From the NCBI RefSeq assembly GCF_013240295.1, contig NZ_JABETK010000002.1, positions 620,001-684,000 on the forward strand: a DNA stretch of 64,000 bases, given 5' to 3'. Both the position numbers and the translations under genes were made by a program. The number at the start of each line of letters is the position of its first letter. The stretch's first letter is position 1. The DNA is from Neoaquamicrobium sediminum. GTDB taxonomy: Bacteria; Pseudomonadota; Alphaproteobacteria; Rhizobiales; Rhizobiaceae. Below are positions 19,543-30,915 of the stretch, one piece after another. The notes beneath the pieces are model-generated. The model saw only the letters and a program-made list of their open reading frames with translations, searched no databases and had not been told where the DNA came from.

Positions 19543-19941
19543 ATGTCCATGAGTGATCCTCTCGGCGATATGCTGACCCGCATCCGCAACGCCTATGGCC
19601 GCCGCAAGAACAAGGTGACGACGCCGGCTTCGAGCCTGCGCGCCCGTGTTCTCGAAGTGCTGAAGTCCGAAGGCTACATCCGCGACTACGCCAAGGTCGA
19701 CTACGACAATGGCAAGTCGGAGCTGGAGATCGAGCTGAAGTACTACGAAGGCACCCCGGTGATCCGCGAGATCGCCCGCGTCTCCAAGCCCGGTCGCCGC
19801 GTCTACGTGTCGGTCAAGTCGATCCCGTCGGTCGCCAACGGCCTCGGCATCTCGATCCTGTCGACGCCCAAGGGCGTGATGGCAGACCATCAGGCCCGCG
19901 AGCAGAATGTCGGCGGTGAAGTGCTCTGCCAGATCTTCTGA
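19543..19941 (+). CDS. rpsH: Ribosomal protein S8
   Basis: S8 (132 residues), a central-domain assembly protein; in enterobacteria the feedback repressor of the spc operon. Starts [22 protein letters not shown] and ends with [11 protein letters not shown]. Preceded by AAGGAGG, a strong ribosome site. Confidence 0.98.
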   Translation: MSMSDPLGDMLTRIRNAYGRRKNKVTTPASSLRARVLEVLKSEGYIRDYAKVDYDNGKSELEIELKYYEGTPVIREIARVSKPGRRVYVSVKSIPSVANGLGISILSTPKGVMADHQAREQNVGGEVLCQIF

Positions 19942-19984
19942 TCGGGCCGGCTGACTGAAGAACAAGAAGGACGAGGACAGCAAC

Positions 19985-20518
19985 ATGTCTCGTATTGGAA
20001 AGAAACCGGTCGCTGTTCCGCAGGGCGTCACCGCCAGCGTCGACGGCCAGACCGTTACCGCCAAGGGCCCCAAGGGCGAGCTCAAGTTCGTCGTCAACGA
20101 CGAAGTTCTGGTGAAGCTGGACGACGGCGCGATCGCCGTCGAGCCGCGCGACCAGAGCAAGGACGCCCGCTCCAAGTGGGGCATGTCGCGCACGCAGATC
20201 GAGAACATCGTGACCGGCGTGAAGGAAGGTTTCGAGCGCAGGCTCGAGATCACCGGCGTCGGCTACCGCGCGGCCATGCAGGGCAAGAACCTGCAGCTCG
20301 CTCTTGGCTTCAGCCACGACGTGGTCTATGAGGCGCCCGAAGGCGTGACGATTTCCGTGCCGAAGCCGACCGAAATTGTGGTCAATGGCATCGACAAGCA
20401 GGTCGTCGGCCAGGTTGCGGCGGAGATTCGCAAGTATCGCGGTCCCGAGCCCTACAAGGGCAAGGGTGTCCGTTATGCCGGCGAGCGCATCGTCCGCAAG
20501 GAAGGCAAGAAGAAGTAA
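19985..20518 (+). CDS. rplF: Ribosomal protein L6
   Basis: L6 (177 residues) near the factor-binding stalk. Motifs: [15 protein letters not shown], and [25 protein letters not shown] at the C-terminus (read in parts). The 86-base spacer to rplR contains ACGGGG/CCCCGT followed by TTT (20532-20583), a weak attenuator-like pairing. Confidence 0.97.
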   Translation: MSRIGKKPVAVPQGVTASVDGQTVTAKGPKGELKFVVNDEVLVKLDDGAIAVEPRDQSKDARSKWGMSRTQIENIVTGVKEGFERRLEITGVGYRAAMQGKNLQLALGFSHDVVYEAPEGVTISVPKPTEIVVNGIDKQVVGQVAAEIRKYRGPEPYKGKGVRYAGERIVRKEGKKK

Positions 20519-20604
20519 GAACTGCAACGCCACGGGGTGTGGTCGCGGGAAGCCCAGCTTACCGCATATGGCCAGCCCCGTTTTACAAGGCAAGGAATCA
20601 GGCC

Positions 20605-20964
20605 ATGGCCTCCAAGGAATCCATCCAGCGCCGCGCCCAGCGCGTGCGTCGTCAGTTGAAGAAGGTTGCCGGCGAGCGTCCGCGCCTGTCGGTCTACCGT
20701 TCTTCGAAGAACATCTACGCCCAGGTTATCGACGATTCGAAGGGCCACACGCTGGCTTCCGCGTCGACGCTGGAGAAGGACCTGAAGGGTTCGCTCAAGA
20801 CGGGTGCGGACGCTGCCGCTGCTGCTGCCGTCGGCAAGCTGCTTGCCGAGCGCGCCGCCAAGGCCGGTGTAAAGGAAGTCGTATTCGATCGCGGACCTTA
20901 CATCTATCACGGCCGCGTCAAGGCACTCGCCGACGCTGCTCGCGAAGGCGGCCTCAGCTTCTAA
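20605..20964 (+). CDS. rplR: Ribosomal protein L18
   Basis: L18 (119 residues), a 5S rRNA binding protein. The true start is the ATG at 20605 ([20 protein letters not shown]); the frame is open further upstream but without family similarity. [20 protein letters not shown] and the ending [13 protein letters not shown] are standard. Confidence 0.97.
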   Translation: MASKESIQRRAQRVRRQLKKVAGERPRLSVYRSSKNIYAQVIDDSKGHTLASASTLEKDLKGSLKTGADAAAAAAVGKLLAERAAKAGVKEVVFDRGPYIYHGRVKALADAAREGGLSF

Positions 20965-21043
20965 ATTCGCCGCCGCCCGCGCATGACGTCGTGGCGGCAT
21001 TTCCCATCAACCGTGCTACCGGAAAAGAATAAGGATCAGGGCA

Positions 21044-21610
21044 ATGGCACAGGAACGTAGGGACGGCGGTCGCGATCGCCGTGACCGTGAAGAGCGCGAC
21101 AGCGAATTCGTCGACAAGCTCGTTCATATCAATCGCGTCGCCAAGGTGGTGAAGGGTGGTCGTCGCTTCGGCTTCGCCGCGCTCGTCGTCGTCGGCGACC
21201 AGAAGGGCCGCGTCGGCTTCGGCCACGGCAAGGCCCGTGAAGTGCCGGAGGCCATCCGCAAGGCTACCGAAAGCGCCAAGCGCGACATGATCTTCGTGCC
21301 GCTTCGCTCGGCCCGTACGCTGCATCACGACGTCGAGGGCCGCCACGGTGCGGGTCGCGTCCTGCTGCGCGCCGCCAAGGCCGGTACCGGCATCATCGCA
21401 GGCGGCCCGATGCGCGCTGTCTTCGAGACGCTGGGCGTGCATGACGTCGTTGCCAAGTCGATGGGTTCGTCGAACCCGTACAACATGGTGCGCGCCACCT
21501 TCGATGCGCTGAAGAGCCAGATGCATCCGAAGGACATCGCTGCGCAGCGCGGCATCAAGTATTCGGCCCTGCAGGCGCGCCGTGGCGCCGCCGCGACGGC
21601 TGAAGAATAG
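21044..21610 (+). CDS. rpsE: Ribosomal protein S5
   Basis: S5 (188 residues), part of the mRNA entry channel and of decoding fidelity. The double-stranded RNA binding segment [21 protein letters not shown] and the later [26 protein letters not shown] are intact, with an N-terminal Arg/Asp-rich extension ([14 protein letters not shown]) usual in rhizobia. Confidence 0.97.
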   Translation: MAQERRDGGRDRRDREERDSEFVDKLVHINRVAKVVKGGRRFGFAALVVVGDQKGRVGFGHGKAREVPEAIRKATESAKRDMIFVPLRSARTLHHDVEGRHGAGRVLLRAAKAGTGIIAGGPMRAVFETLGVHDVVAKSMGSSNPYNMVRATFDALKSQMHPKDIAAQRGIKYSALQARRGAAATAEE

Positions 21611-21627
21611 GGCAGGGATTTGCGATC

Positions 21628-21825
21628 ATGGCCAAGAAACAGGGCAAGACGCTGACGGTCGAACAGATCGGCAGCCCAATCCGCCGCCCGGTCGAACAGC
21701 GCGCGACGCTGATCGGCCTGGGTCTCAACAAGATGCATCGTCGCTCGACGCTGGAGGACACTCCCTCCGTGCGCGGCATGATTGCGAAGGTGCAGCATCT
21801 CGTCCGCGTCGTGGACGAGGCATAG
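21628..21825 (+). CDS. rpmD: Ribosomal protein L30
   Basis: L30 (65 residues), a small 50S protein. Recognised by [20 protein letters not shown] and [22 protein letters not shown]. Nineteen bases before rplO. Confidence 0.96.
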   Translation: MAKKQGKTLTVEQIGSPIRRPVEQRATLIGLGLNKMHRRSTLEDTPSVRGMIAKVQHLVRVVDEA

Positions 21826-21844
21826 CACCGCAGGAGCGCTAACG

Positions 21845-22318
21845 ATGAAACTCAACGAATTGCGTGATCGCGACGGCGCCACGAAGTCCCGCAAGCGCGT
21901 GGGCCGTGGCATCGGCTCCGGTTCCGGCAAGACCGGCGGCCGCGGCGTCAAGGGTCAGAAGTCCCGCTCGGGCGTGTCGATCAACGGCTTTGAGGGTGGC
22001 CAGATGCCGCTCTACCGCCGTCTGCCGAAGCGTGGCTTCAAGAACATCTTCGGCAAGGACTATAACGAAGTCTCGCTCGGCCGCATTCAGGCGGCGATCG
22101 ACGCCAAGAAGCTCGACGCCAAGGAGACTGTGACGGTCGAGGCGCTCGTCAAGGCCGGCGTCATCCGCCGCGCCAAGGACGGCGTGCGCCTGCTGGGCGG
22201 CGGCGAGCTGAAGACGAAAGTCAACTTCGACATCGCCGGTGCTTCCAAGCCGGCGCTCGAACAGGTTGAGAAGGCCGGGGGATCGGTGAAGCTGCCAGAA
22301 GCAGCCGCAGCCGAGTAA
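21845..22318 (+). CDS. rplO: Ribosomal protein L15
   Basis: L15 (157 residues), a late-assembly 50S protein. The glycine-rich N-terminal arm is [24 protein letters not shown]; it continues [17 protein letters not shown]. The start is the ATG at 21845. Confidence 0.97.
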   Translation: MKLNELRDRDGATKSRKRVGRGIGSGSGKTGGRGVKGQKSRSGVSINGFEGGQMPLYRRLPKRGFKNIFGKDYNEVSLGRIQAAIDAKKLDAKETVTVEALVKAGVIRRAKDGVRLLGGGELKTKVNFDIAGASKPALEQVEKAGGSVKLPEAAAAE

Positions 22319-22330
22319 CGGGCTTCCACG

Positions 22331-22404
22331 AGGCGGCGGCCTGCCCATGCTACAGCCCGGTTGAAAACCATCAATCGGACGAAAGCATGAGCAGGCCGCC
22401 GCTT
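22331..22404 (+). other. Long inverted repeat in the secY leader
   Basis: Two 20-base arms (22331-22350 and 22385-22404, 18 of 20 paired, core GGCGGCCTGC/GCAGGCCGCC) enclose a 34-base loop between rplO and secY. The 178-base spacer is unusually long for this operon. It may be an attenuator or a protein-binding leader for secY; no T run follows it. Confidence 0.55.
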
Positions 22405-22496
22405 GCATCTTTGCCGGCCGGAGCCTATCTCGTGGCTTCGGCGACACGCGGTTCGCGCTGGCGAACATCCTCGCGTGACGAAGCGGAGAATTTTCC

Positions 22497-23833
<1,337 letters not shown>

Positions 23834-23837
<4 letters not shown>

Positions 23838-24433
23838 GGCTTATTCTGCTCGGGCCGCCGGGAGCGGGGAAGGGGACGCAGGCCCAGAGGCTTGTCGAGA
23901 AACACGGCATACCGCAGCTTTCGACGGGGGACATGCTGCGCGCTGCCGTTGCCAACGGCACCGAGGTCGGCAAGCGCGCGAAAGCCGTCATGGATGCCGG
24001 TGAGCTCGTTTCGGACGACATCGTCAACGCGATCGTGGCCGAGCGTATCGACCAGCCCGACTGTGCCGATGGCTTCATACTGGACGGCTATCCGCGCACG
24101 CTTGCGCAGGCTGACGCTGTCGAGGCGATGCTGGCCAAGCGCGACCTGAAACTGGATGTCGCCATCGAGCTCGTCGTCGACGACAAGGCCCTTGTCGGCC
24201 GGATCGTCAAGCGTGCCGAGGACGCAAAGGCCGCTGGCCAGCCGGTGCGCAAGGACGACAACCCCGAGGTGTTCGACGAGCGGCTGCGCGAGTACTACAA
24301 GAAGACCGCACCGCTGATCGGCTACTACTACGCCAAGGGGCTGCTGAAGGGTGTCGACGGCATGGCCGACATCGATGCGGTAACCCGTCAGATCGACGCG
24401 TTGCTCGATCAGAAGGCGCTCGCCGCGCAATAA
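23834..24433 (+). CDS. adk: Adenylate kinase
   Basis: Interconverts ATP + AMP and 2 ADP in the cytosol. P-loop [14 protein letters not shown] at residues 7-20, AMP-binding GDMLRAAV, and [11 protein letters not shown]. At 199 residues it is the short form: the LID (around [22 protein letters not shown]) lacks zinc cysteines. Position after secY is standard. Confidence 0.97.
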
Positions 24434-24445
24434 TTCCGCCAGGTG

Positions 24446-24474
24446 TTGACTGTCGCCGCTTTCTGGACTAAAGC
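24446..24474 (+). promoter_or_regulatory. Predicted sigma-70 promoter for the alpha operon
   Basis: TTGACT (24446-24451), a 17-base spacer and TAAAGC (24469-24474) right after adk. The 197-base gap before rpsM otherwise holds no gene. This would give rpsM-rpsK-rpoA-rplQ its own start in addition to read-through. Confidence 0.45.
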
Positions 24475-24630
24475 GGCCCGTCTTCCATCCAGGCACGGTG
24501 CCGCCGGTCCTTCCGGACTGCGCGGTCGCTTTGATGAGAAATCCCCGCAAGGGCCGGCCTCCACCGGACGCGGGAAAACAAGAACGCGCCGGTTCGACGT
24601 GAACGTTGGCCGGCCTACATGGAGAAGAGA

Positions 24631-24999
24631 ATGGCCCGTATAGCAGGCGTCAATATCCCGACCAACAAGCGCGTCGTCATCGCGCTGCAGTACATTCACG
24701 GCATCGGCGCGAAGTTCGCTTCCGAAATCGTCGAGAAAGTGGGCATCCCGGCCGACCGCCGCGTGAACCAGCTCACCGACGCAGAGGTGCTGCAGATCCG
24801 CGAAGCCATCGACCGCGACTACCAGGTCGAGGGTGACCTGCGCCGCGAAGTCTCGATGAACATCAAGCGCCTGATGGATCTTGGTTGCTACCGCGGCCTG
24901 CGCCATCGTCGTTCGCTGCCGGTTCGTGGCCAGCGCACGCACACCAACGCCCGCACCCGCAAGGGGCCGGCAAAGGCGATTGCTGGCAAGAAGAAGTAA
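24631..24999 (+). CDS. rpsM: Ribosomal protein S13
   Basis: S13 (122 residues) in the 30S head, contacting P-site tRNA and forming bridges to the 50S. The frame is open from 24619, but [20 protein letters not shown] at 24631 is the family start. C-terminal [19 protein letters not shown] is typical. Confidence 0.97.
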   Translation: MARIAGVNIPTNKRVVIALQYIHGIGAKFASEIVEKVGIPADRRVNQLTDAEVLQIREAIDRDYQVEGDLRREVSMNIKRLMDLGCYRGLRHRRSLPVRGQRTHTNARTRKGPAKAIAGKKK

Positions 25000-25145
25000 T
25001 TCGAGGGGTAGGCAAGCCCGCGCGGTGTAGCGATTTCGGATAGCGGCCAGCCGCTTTCCTTATGCCACGCGCCGATTGCCCTACTGCCATCGAGGTGTAG
25101 CCGCTGGCACTACGGCGGCGTTGATATCAACTGGAAGGAAACTAC

Positions 25146-25535
25146 ATGGCCAAGGAAGCCGGGCGTATTCGCCGTCGCGAACGCAAGAACATCTCGTCGG
25201 GCGTTGCGCACGTCAACTCGACGTTCAACAACACGATGATCACCATCACCGACGCGCAGGGCAATGCGATTGCCTGGTCGTCGGCGGGTGCACAGGGCTT
25301 CAAGGGGTCGCGCAAGTCGACGCCGTTCGCCGCTCAGGTTGCTGCCGAGGACGTCGCCAAGAAGGCGCAGGACCACGGCATGCGCATGCTTGAGGTTGAG
25401 GTTTGCGGACCCGGTTCCGGTCGCGAGTCGGCGCTGCGCGCTCTGCAGGCCGCCGGTTTCACCATCACCTCGATCCGCGACGTTACGCCGATCCCGCACA
25501 ATGGCTGCCGCCCGCGCAAGAAGCGCCGCGTCTAG
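25146..25535 (+). CDS. rpsK: Ribosomal protein S11
   Basis: S11 (129 residues) of the 30S platform. Core sequence [20 protein letters not shown] and [17 protein letters not shown]. The 146 bases before it and the 105 after it are longer than usual gaps and hold no gene. Confidence 0.97.
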   Translation: MAKEAGRIRRRERKNISSGVAHVNSTFNNTMITITDAQGNAIAWSSAGAQGFKGSRKSTPFAAQVAAEDVAKKAQDHGMRMLEVEVCGPGSGRESALRALQAAGFTITSIRDVTPIPHNGCRPRKKRRV

Positions 25536-25596
25536 GCCGAAGCAACATACCCTGACGAGCTCCACCACGGCGCTCCTCTCTCGGTTTCCAGATTTG

Positions 25597-25621
25597 CCCG
25601 CCACGATTGGATGGTGGCGGG
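25597..25621 (+). other. Hairpin 20 bases before rpoA
   Basis: CCCGCCAC (25597-25604) pairs perfectly with GTGGCGGG (25614-25621) around a 9-base loop; the GGAAGGA ribosome site follows directly. A stem at this place could modulate rpoA translation. Function inferred. Confidence 0.45.
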
Positions 25622-25640
25622 AAACGGAAGGAAAACCTGA

Positions 25641-26651
25641 ATGATCCAGAAAAACTGGCAGGAACTGATCAAGCCCAACAAGATCGAGTTCTCCTCCAAG
25701 GGCAAGACGCTCACCACGCTCGTGGCCGAGCCGCTGGAGCGTGGCTACGGCCTGACGCTCGGCAACGCGCTGCGTCGCGTGCTTCTGTCCTCGCTGCGCG
25801 GCGCTGCCGTGACGGCGGTGCAGATCGACGGCGTGCTGCATGAATTCTCCTCGATCGCCGGCGTGCGCGAGGACGTGACCGACATCGTGCTCAACATCAA
25901 GGAAATCGCCATCCGCATGGAAGGCGATGGCCCCAAGCGCATGGTCGTGCGCAAGCAGGGCCCTGGCGTCGTCACGGCAGGCGACATCCAGACCGTTGGC
26001 GATGTCGAGATCCTGAACCCCGACCACGTGATCTGCACGCTCGACGAGGGCGCGGAAATCCGCATGGAGTTCACGGTCGATACCGGCAAGGGCTACGTGC
26101 CCGCCGATCGCAACCGCGCCGAGGATGCGCCGATCGGGCTCATCCCGGTCGACAGCCTCTACTCGCCGGTCAAGAAGGTCTCCTACAAGGTCGAGAACAC
26201 CCGCGAGGGCCAGGTTCTCGATTATGACAAGCTGACGATGACCATCGAGACCAACGGTGCGGTCACCGGTGAGGACGCCGTGGCTTTCGCTGCGCGCATC
26301 CTTCAGGACCAGCTCGGCCTCTTCGTCAACTTCGACGAGCCGCAGAAGGAAGTTGCTTCGGAGCAGGTTACCGAGCTCGCCTTCAACCCGGCGCTGCTCA
26401 AGAAGGTCGACGAGCTGGAGCTTTCGGTCCGTTCGGCCAACTGCCTGAAGAACGACAACATCGTCTACATAGGCGACCTGATCCAGAAGACGGAAGCCGA
26501 GATGCTGCGTACGCCGAACTTCGGCCGCAAGTCGCTCAACGAGATCAAGGAAGTTCTGGCCGCCATGGGCCTTCACCTCGGAATGGAGGTGCAGGACTGG
26601 CCGCCGGAGAACATCGAAGACCTCGCAAAACGCTACGAAGATCAATACTGA
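25641..26651 (+). CDS. rpoA: RNA polymerase alpha subunit
   Basis: A complete 336-residue alpha subunit. The N-terminal assembly domain has [43 protein letters not shown] (read in parts); the C-terminal promoter-contact domain (from about residue 255) has [22 protein letters not shown] and [12 protein letters not shown], with the arginine and asparagine that touch UP elements. Cotranscribed with rplQ. Confidence 0.98.
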   Translation: MIQKNWQELIKPNKIEFSSKGKTLTTLVAEPLERGYGLTLGNALRRVLLSSLRGAAVTAVQIDGVLHEFSSIAGVREDVTDIVLNIKEIAIRMEGDGPKRMVVRKQGPGVVTAGDIQTVGDVEILNPDHVICTLDEGAEIRMEFTVDTGKGYVPADRNRAEDAPIGLIPVDSLYSPVKKVSYKVENTREGQVLDYDKLTMTIETNGAVTGEDAVAFAARILQDQLGLFVNFDEPQKEVASEQVTELAFNPALLKKVDELELSVRSANCLKNDNIVYIGDLIQKTEAEMLRTPNFGRKSLNEIKEVLAAMGLHLGMEVQDWPPENIEDLAKRYEDQY

Positions 26652-26686
26652 GGCTCGGCCTCGGACCAAACTGAAGGAGAGGGCCA

Positions 26687-27118
26687 ATGCGCCACGGAAA
26701 ATCCGGCCGCCGGCTGAACCGTACCGTTAGCCACCGCAAGGCGCTGTTTTCGAACATGGCCGCCTCGCTGATCGAACACGAGCAGATCACCACCACGCTG
26801 CCCAAGGCCAAGGAGCTTCGCCCGATCGTGGAGAAGCTCGTGACCCTCGGCAAGCGCGGCGACCTGCACGCACGTCGTCAGGTGATCTCGGCGATCGGTT
26901 CGGACGTGCTTGCAAAGCGTCTGTTCGACACCATTGCGCCGCGCTACGCCACCCGCAACGGCGGCTACCTGCGCATCATGAAGGCGGGCTTCCGTCACGG
27001 TGACAACGCCGCGATGGCCGTGATCGAGTTCGTCGACCGCGACGTCTCGGCCAAGGGCGCCGCCGACCGCGCGCGCGTCGAAGCTGAGGAAGCCAATGGC
27101 GAGGCCGAGGCCGCGTAA
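26687..27118 (+). CDS. rplQ: Ribosomal protein L17
   Basis: L17 (143 residues) near the tunnel exit. [20 protein letters not shown] and [21 protein letters not shown] are diagnostic; an acidic tail ([12 protein letters not shown]) extends the bacterial core. Last gene of the ribosomal block, followed by a terminator. Confidence 0.98.
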   Translation: MRHGKSGRRLNRTVSHRKALFSNMAASLIEHEQITTTLPKAKELRPIVEKLVTLGKRGDLHARRQVISAIGSDVLAKRLFDTIAPRYATRNGGYLRIMKAGFRHGDNAAMAVIEFVDRDVSAKGAADRARVEAEEANGEAEAA

Positions 27119-27145
27119 GACCGGCCCCGATCTTGATTTGACGGG

Positions 27146-27170
27146 AAGGGGGCCTTGCGCCCCCTTTTTC
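27146..27170 (+). terminator. Terminator of the alpha operon
   Basis: AAGGGGGC / GCCCCCTT stem with a CTTGC-type loop and five T, 28 bases after rplQ. It closes the ribosomal superoperon. Confidence 0.92.
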
Positions 27171-27192
27171 GTTTATGGGGAGGTGTGGCGTG

Positions 27193-27858
27193 ATGCCCTG
27201 CCATAAAGGCTGGCGCGTGATGGCTGTTGCAGTCGGCATCTTGGCCGCCATGCTGGGCCATGGATTCGCTGGAGGAGAGAGACCCATGCTGCGGGCCGTG
27301 GAACAGGGCGATCTCGCGCGCGTGAACGCGATGCTGGTCGCCGGTGAAGAGCTGGAGCAACGCGACCCGGCGCGCCGCACGCCGCTCCTGATTGCCACGC
27401 GGCTCGACCATGTCGATATCGCGCTGGCCCTGATTGCTGCCGGCGCCGACGTCAACGCCAGGGACAACATCCGCGATACGCCATTCCTGTATGCGGGGGC
27501 CGAGGGTCGTAATAAAATTCTCCGTGCGATTCTGGCATCGGGCCGCGCGGATATGGCGAGCACCAACCGCTACGGCGGCACCGCGCTGATCCCGGCGGCC
27601 CATCACGGGCATCCGGAAACGGTTCGCATCCTGCTGGCTACCGACATCGACATAGACCACGTGAACCGTCTCGGCTGGACTGCGCTCATGGAGGCGGTGA
27701 TCCTTGGCGACGGCGGCACTGTTTACCAGGAGATCGTCGGCGATTTGGTCCGCGCCGGCGCGCGCGACATTCCTGACAATGATGGCGTTTCGGCTCTGGA
27801 GCATGCGAGACGTCGCGGCTACACGGAAATAGCAGAGCTGATCGCGTCGGCTGGTTGA
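27193..27858 (+). CDS. Exported ankyrin-repeat protein
   Basis: About 221 residues: a signal-peptide-like start (MAVAVGILAAMLGHGFAGG) followed by five ankyrin-type repeats, for example RTPLLIATRLDHVDIALALIAAGADVNARD and GGTALIPAAHHGHPETVRILL. Ankyrin stacks mediate protein-protein contact; probably periplasmic. I chose the ATG at 27193 because the ATG at 27175 lies in the terminator region of rplQ, but 27220 is also possible. It lies 77 bases ahead of a DegP protease gene in the same direction, so a joint role in envelope quality control is possible but unproven. Confidence 0.75.
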   Translation: MPCHKGWRVMAVAVGILAAMLGHGFAGGERPMLRAVEQGDLARVNAMLVAGEELEQRDPARRTPLLIATRLDHVDIALALIAAGADVNARDNIRDTPFLYAGAEGRNKILRAILASGRADMASTNRYGGTALIPAAHHGHPETVRILLATDIDIDHVNRLGWTALMEAVILGDGGTVYQEIVGDLVRAGARDIPDNDGVSALEHARRRGYTEIAELIASAG

Positions 27859-27935
27859 CGCAACGCGCGGCCCCGGCCTTCCAATTTGCACAATCATTCG
27901 CACAATGTGCGCGCCTGCCACTGAAGGGAGTCGTC

Positions 27936-29411
27936 ATGCACCGAGCCTCACCGCTGTCCACCGTGTTCGCCGCAATTGCCATCTGCGTCTTTAGCGCTCC
28001 CGCATTGGCGCAGGATGCCGGCGGCAAGGGTCTGGCGGATGCGTTGAGCGATCTTCTGCGCGGTGGCGAGACGCAGGTACCCGCCCGTCGAGTGCCGTTT
28101 GGCCAGCAGGAGATGCAGCTTTCCTTTGCCCCGCTCGTCAAGGCGACCGCGCCCGCAGTCGTCAACGTCTATGCCTCGCAGCAGGTCTCTGTGCGCTCGC
28201 CATTCGCTGGCGATCCCTTCTTCGAGCAGTTTTTCGGGCGGCAGCAGATGCCGCCGCGCGTCCAGTCCTCGCTTGGGTCGGGGGTGCTGGTCGATCCGTC
28301 CGGCTACGTCGTGACCAACAACCACGTCATCAGCAACGCGGACGAGGTGCGCGTCGCGATGTCCGATGGGCGCGAATTCACCAGCAGTATCCTGCTCAAG
28401 GATGAATCGCTGGATCTTGCAATTCTCAAGATCGATGCGCCGGAGCCTTTCCCGATCGCGCCGCTGGGCGATTCCGACGCGCTGGAGGTCGGCGATCTTG
28501 TGCTGGCTATCGGCAACCCATTCGGGGTTGGCCAGACCACGACGAGCGGCATCGTCTCGGCGCTCGCGCGCACCCACATCGGCGTCAACGATTTCGGTTT
28601 CTTCATCCAGACGGATGCGGCCATCAATCCCGGCAATTCCGGCGGAGCGCTGGTCAACATGCGCGGCGAGGTGATCGGCATTAACACCGCCATCTACAGT
28701 CAGTCGGGCGGCTCGATCGGTATCGGCTTCGCCATCCCTGCCAACATCGTCCGTGCAGTCGTGGATGCCGCCAAAAACGGCCTCGACTATTTCGAGCGAC
28801 CGTTTGTCGGCGCCACCTTCGAAAACGTCACGGCCCAGATGGCAGAGGCGCTTGGCATGGCCAGCCCGACCGGAGCCTTGGTCAAGTCGGTGGCACAGGG
28901 CGGACCGGCGGAAAACGCGGGTCTCAAACCCGGCGACGTGGTTCTGGCAATGAATGGTGCGTCGATCGAGCACCCCGACGCGCTTGGCTACAGGCTCGCA
29001 ACCCAGGCCATCGGCAGCGTGGCAACGCTCGACGTGCTCAGCCAGGGAAGCGAACGGCAAGTGGAAATCGAGCTGATCCGCGCGCCAGAAGGCCAATCGA
29101 CGGCCGAGATCATAATCGACGGGCGCAGCCCGTTTGCCGGCGCGAAGGTGGCTGAGCTTTCGCCACGTCTCGTCCAGAGGCTCGGCATCCGCGGTCAGGC
29201 GCGCGGCAAGGGGGTGGCGATTGTCGAAGTCGATCGCAATTCGCCCGCCGCAAGGTTCGGTTTCCGTCCGCGCGATATCGTGCGGGAAGTGAACGGCGAA
29301 GAGATCGATACGCCGGAGAAGCTGCGTGACGTCGCAATGAGCAATTCGCGCTGGTGGCGCTTTACCGTCGAGCGCGACGGCCGCGTCACCAACCAGATCC
29401 TGCGATACTGA
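27936..29411 (+). CDS. DegP/HtrA-type periplasmic serine protease
   Basis: A 491-residue Do-family protease and chaperone of the envelope. Signal peptide about 1-26 (cut after APALAQ); catalytic triad His130 (VTNNHVI), Asp160 (SLDLAILKID) and Ser235 (NPGNSGGALV); two PDZ domains follow (GAKVKSVAQGGPAENAGLKPGDVVLAMNG-like segment about 310-360, and GKGVAIVEVDRNSPAARFGFRPRDIV about 420-460, paraphrased from the translation). The start at 27936 follows GAAGGGAG; the frame runs further upstream without a signal peptide. Six bases separate it from rarA, so the two are probably cotranscribed. Confidence 0.92.
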   Translation: MHRASPLSTVFAAIAICVFSAPALAQDAGGKGLADALSDLLRGGETQVPARRVPFGQQEMQLSFAPLVKATAPAVVNVYASQQVSVRSPFAGDPFFEQFFGRQQMPPRVQSSLGSGVLVDPSGYVVTNNHVISNADEVRVAMSDGREFTSSILLKDESLDLAILKIDAPEPFPIAPLGDSDALEVGDLVLAIGNPFGVGQTTTSGIVSALARTHIGVNDFGFFIQTDAAINPGNSGGALVNMRGEVIGINTAIYSQSGGSIGIGFAIPANIVRAVVDAAKNGLDYFERPFVGATFENVTAQMAEALGMASPTGALVKSVAQGGPAENAGLKPGDVVLAMNGASIEHPDALGYRLATQAIGSVATLDVLSQGSERQVEIELIRAPEGQSTAEIIIDGRSPFAGAKVAELSPRLVQRLGIRGQARGKGVAIVEVDRNSPAARFGFRPRDIVREVNGEEIDTPEKLRDVAMSNSRWWRFTVERDGRVTNQILRY

Positions 29412-29417
29412 TACGCA

Positions 29418-30728
29418 ATGGCAGACCTCTTTGAGCCCGACACTCCGCGCGCCGAGCCGCCGGGCAGGCCGCTGGCCGATCGGCTGCGGCCGACGACGCT
29501 TGCGCTCGTCGTCGGACAAGAGCATCTGACGGGACCTGACGGTGCATTGACGCGGATGATCCGTTCGGGCTCGCTCGGATCGATGATCTTTTGGGGACCG
29601 CCCGGAACAGGCAAGACCACGGTCGCGCGCCTGTTGGCCGGTGAAACCGGACTGGCCTTCGAGCAGATTTCGGCGATCTTCTCCGGCGTGGCCGATTTGA
29701 AGAAGGTGTTCGAGACGGCGCGCATGCGCCGTGCGAGCGGTCGCCAGACCTTGCTGTTCGTCGACGAGATCCATCGTTTCAACCGCGCCCAGCAGGATAG
29801 TTTCCTGCCTGTGATGGAAGACGGCACCGTCATTCTGGTCGGCGCGACCACCGAGAACCCGTCCTTCGAGCTGAACGCCGCGCTTCTATCGCGCGCACGC
29901 GTGCTGACCTTTCGGTCGCTCGAGCCGGAGAGCATTGGCGCGCTGCTGGAACGTGCTGAGGCGGAGGAGGGCAGGCCGCTGCCGCTCGACGACGAAGCCC
30001 GCGCTGTCCTCATCCGCATGGCCGACGGCGATGGTCGTGCTTCGCTCGCATTGGCCGAGGAGGCATGGCGAGCGGCCGGGGAGGACGAGGTTTTTGACGC
30101 CGAGGGGCTGCAGCGCATTGTCCAGCGCCGCGCACCGATCTACGACAAGAGCCAGGACGGCCACTACAATCTGATCTCCGCCCTGCACAAGGCCGTGCGC
30201 GGCTCCGATCCCGATGCGGCGCTCTACTATCTGGCGCGCATGTTCGACGCCGGCGAGGACCCGCTCTATCTCGGCCGTCGCATGGTTCGCATGGCCTCCG
30301 AGGACATCGGCATGGCCGATCCGCAGGCGCTCGTGATCGCGAACGCGGCCAAGGATGCCTACGACTATCTGGGCTCGCCGGAGGGTGAACTGGCGCTGGC
30401 CCAGGCCTGCGTCTATCTCGCCACCGCGCCGAAATCGAACGCGCTCTACACCGCCTTCAAGTCGGCCATGCGCACGGCCAAGGAGCATGGCTCGCTCGCA
30501 CCGCCGAAGCACATTCTCAATGCGCCCACGAAGCTCATGAAATCGGAGGGCTACGGCACCGGCTACCGCTACGACCACGACGAACCGGATGCGTTTTCCG
30601 GCCAGGATTACTTTCCAGAAGCTCTCGGCCGCCAGAAATTCTACGATCCCCCGGATAGAGGGTTCGAGCGCGAGGTCAGGAAGCGGCTGGATTACTGGGC
30701 GAAGTTGCGCAAGGAACGCGGCAATTGA
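29418..30728 (+). CDS. rarA: Replication-associated recombination ATPase RarA
   Basis: A 436-residue AAA+ ATPase (MgsA/WRNIP1 family) that acts at stalled replication forks and binds SSB. Walker A GPPGTGKTTVARLLAG, Walker B LLFVDEIHRFNRAQQD, sensor GATTENPSFELNAALLSRARV. The C-terminal tetramerisation part contains SEDIGMADPQALVIANAAKDAYDYLGSPEGELALAQ (read in parts), specific for RarA and not for the clamp loader. Complete. Confidence 0.95.
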   Translation: MADLFEPDTPRAEPPGRPLADRLRPTTLALVVGQEHLTGPDGALTRMIRSGSLGSMIFWGPPGTGKTTVARLLAGETGLAFEQISAIFSGVADLKKVFETARMRRASGRQTLLFVDEIHRFNRAQQDSFLPVMEDGTVILVGATTENPSFELNAALLSRARVLTFRSLEPESIGALLERAEAEEGRPLPLDDEARAVLIRMADGDGRASLALAEEAWRAAGEDEVFDAEGLQRIVQRRAPIYDKSQDGHYNLISALHKAVRGSDPDAALYYLARMFDAGEDPLYLGRRMVRMASEDIGMADPQALVIANAAKDAYDYLGSPEGELALAQACVYLATAPKSNALYTAFKSAMRTAKEHGSLAPPKHILNAPTKLMKSEGYGTGYRYDHDEPDAFSGQDYFPEALGRQKFYDPPDRGFEREVRKRLDYWAKLRKERGN

Positions 30729-30743
30729 TTCATTGTGTCCTTC

Positions 30744-30855
30744 GAGGCTCGCTTCGCTCGCACCTCAGGATGAGGAAGGTTGGTTCTCGAAACCACCGCA
30801 CTGTTGGCTGGATGCACAACATCCCTCATCCTGAGGTGCGAGCGAAGCGAGCCTC
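30744..30855. repeat. Inverted repeat element between rarA and crcB
   Basis: Two perfect 32-base arms (30744-30775 and 30824-30855), GAGGCTCGCTTCGCTCGCAC... against its complement, enclose a 48-base spacer. Each arm has an inner palindrome around GCTTCGC. I know such sequences as dispersed intergenic repeats in Mesorhizobium and relatives. Not a terminator (no T run). Confidence 0.85.
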
Positions 30856-30915
30856 TAGGGACGCGCGAAGACGACCGACCGCATCTCTGAACTATTCCGG
30901 TTTCAGGAGACGTTG

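Noticed and set aside
30856..30915. Fluoride riboswitch before crcB
   Set aside because: The available space contains the end of a repeat and no matching pseudoknot sequence.
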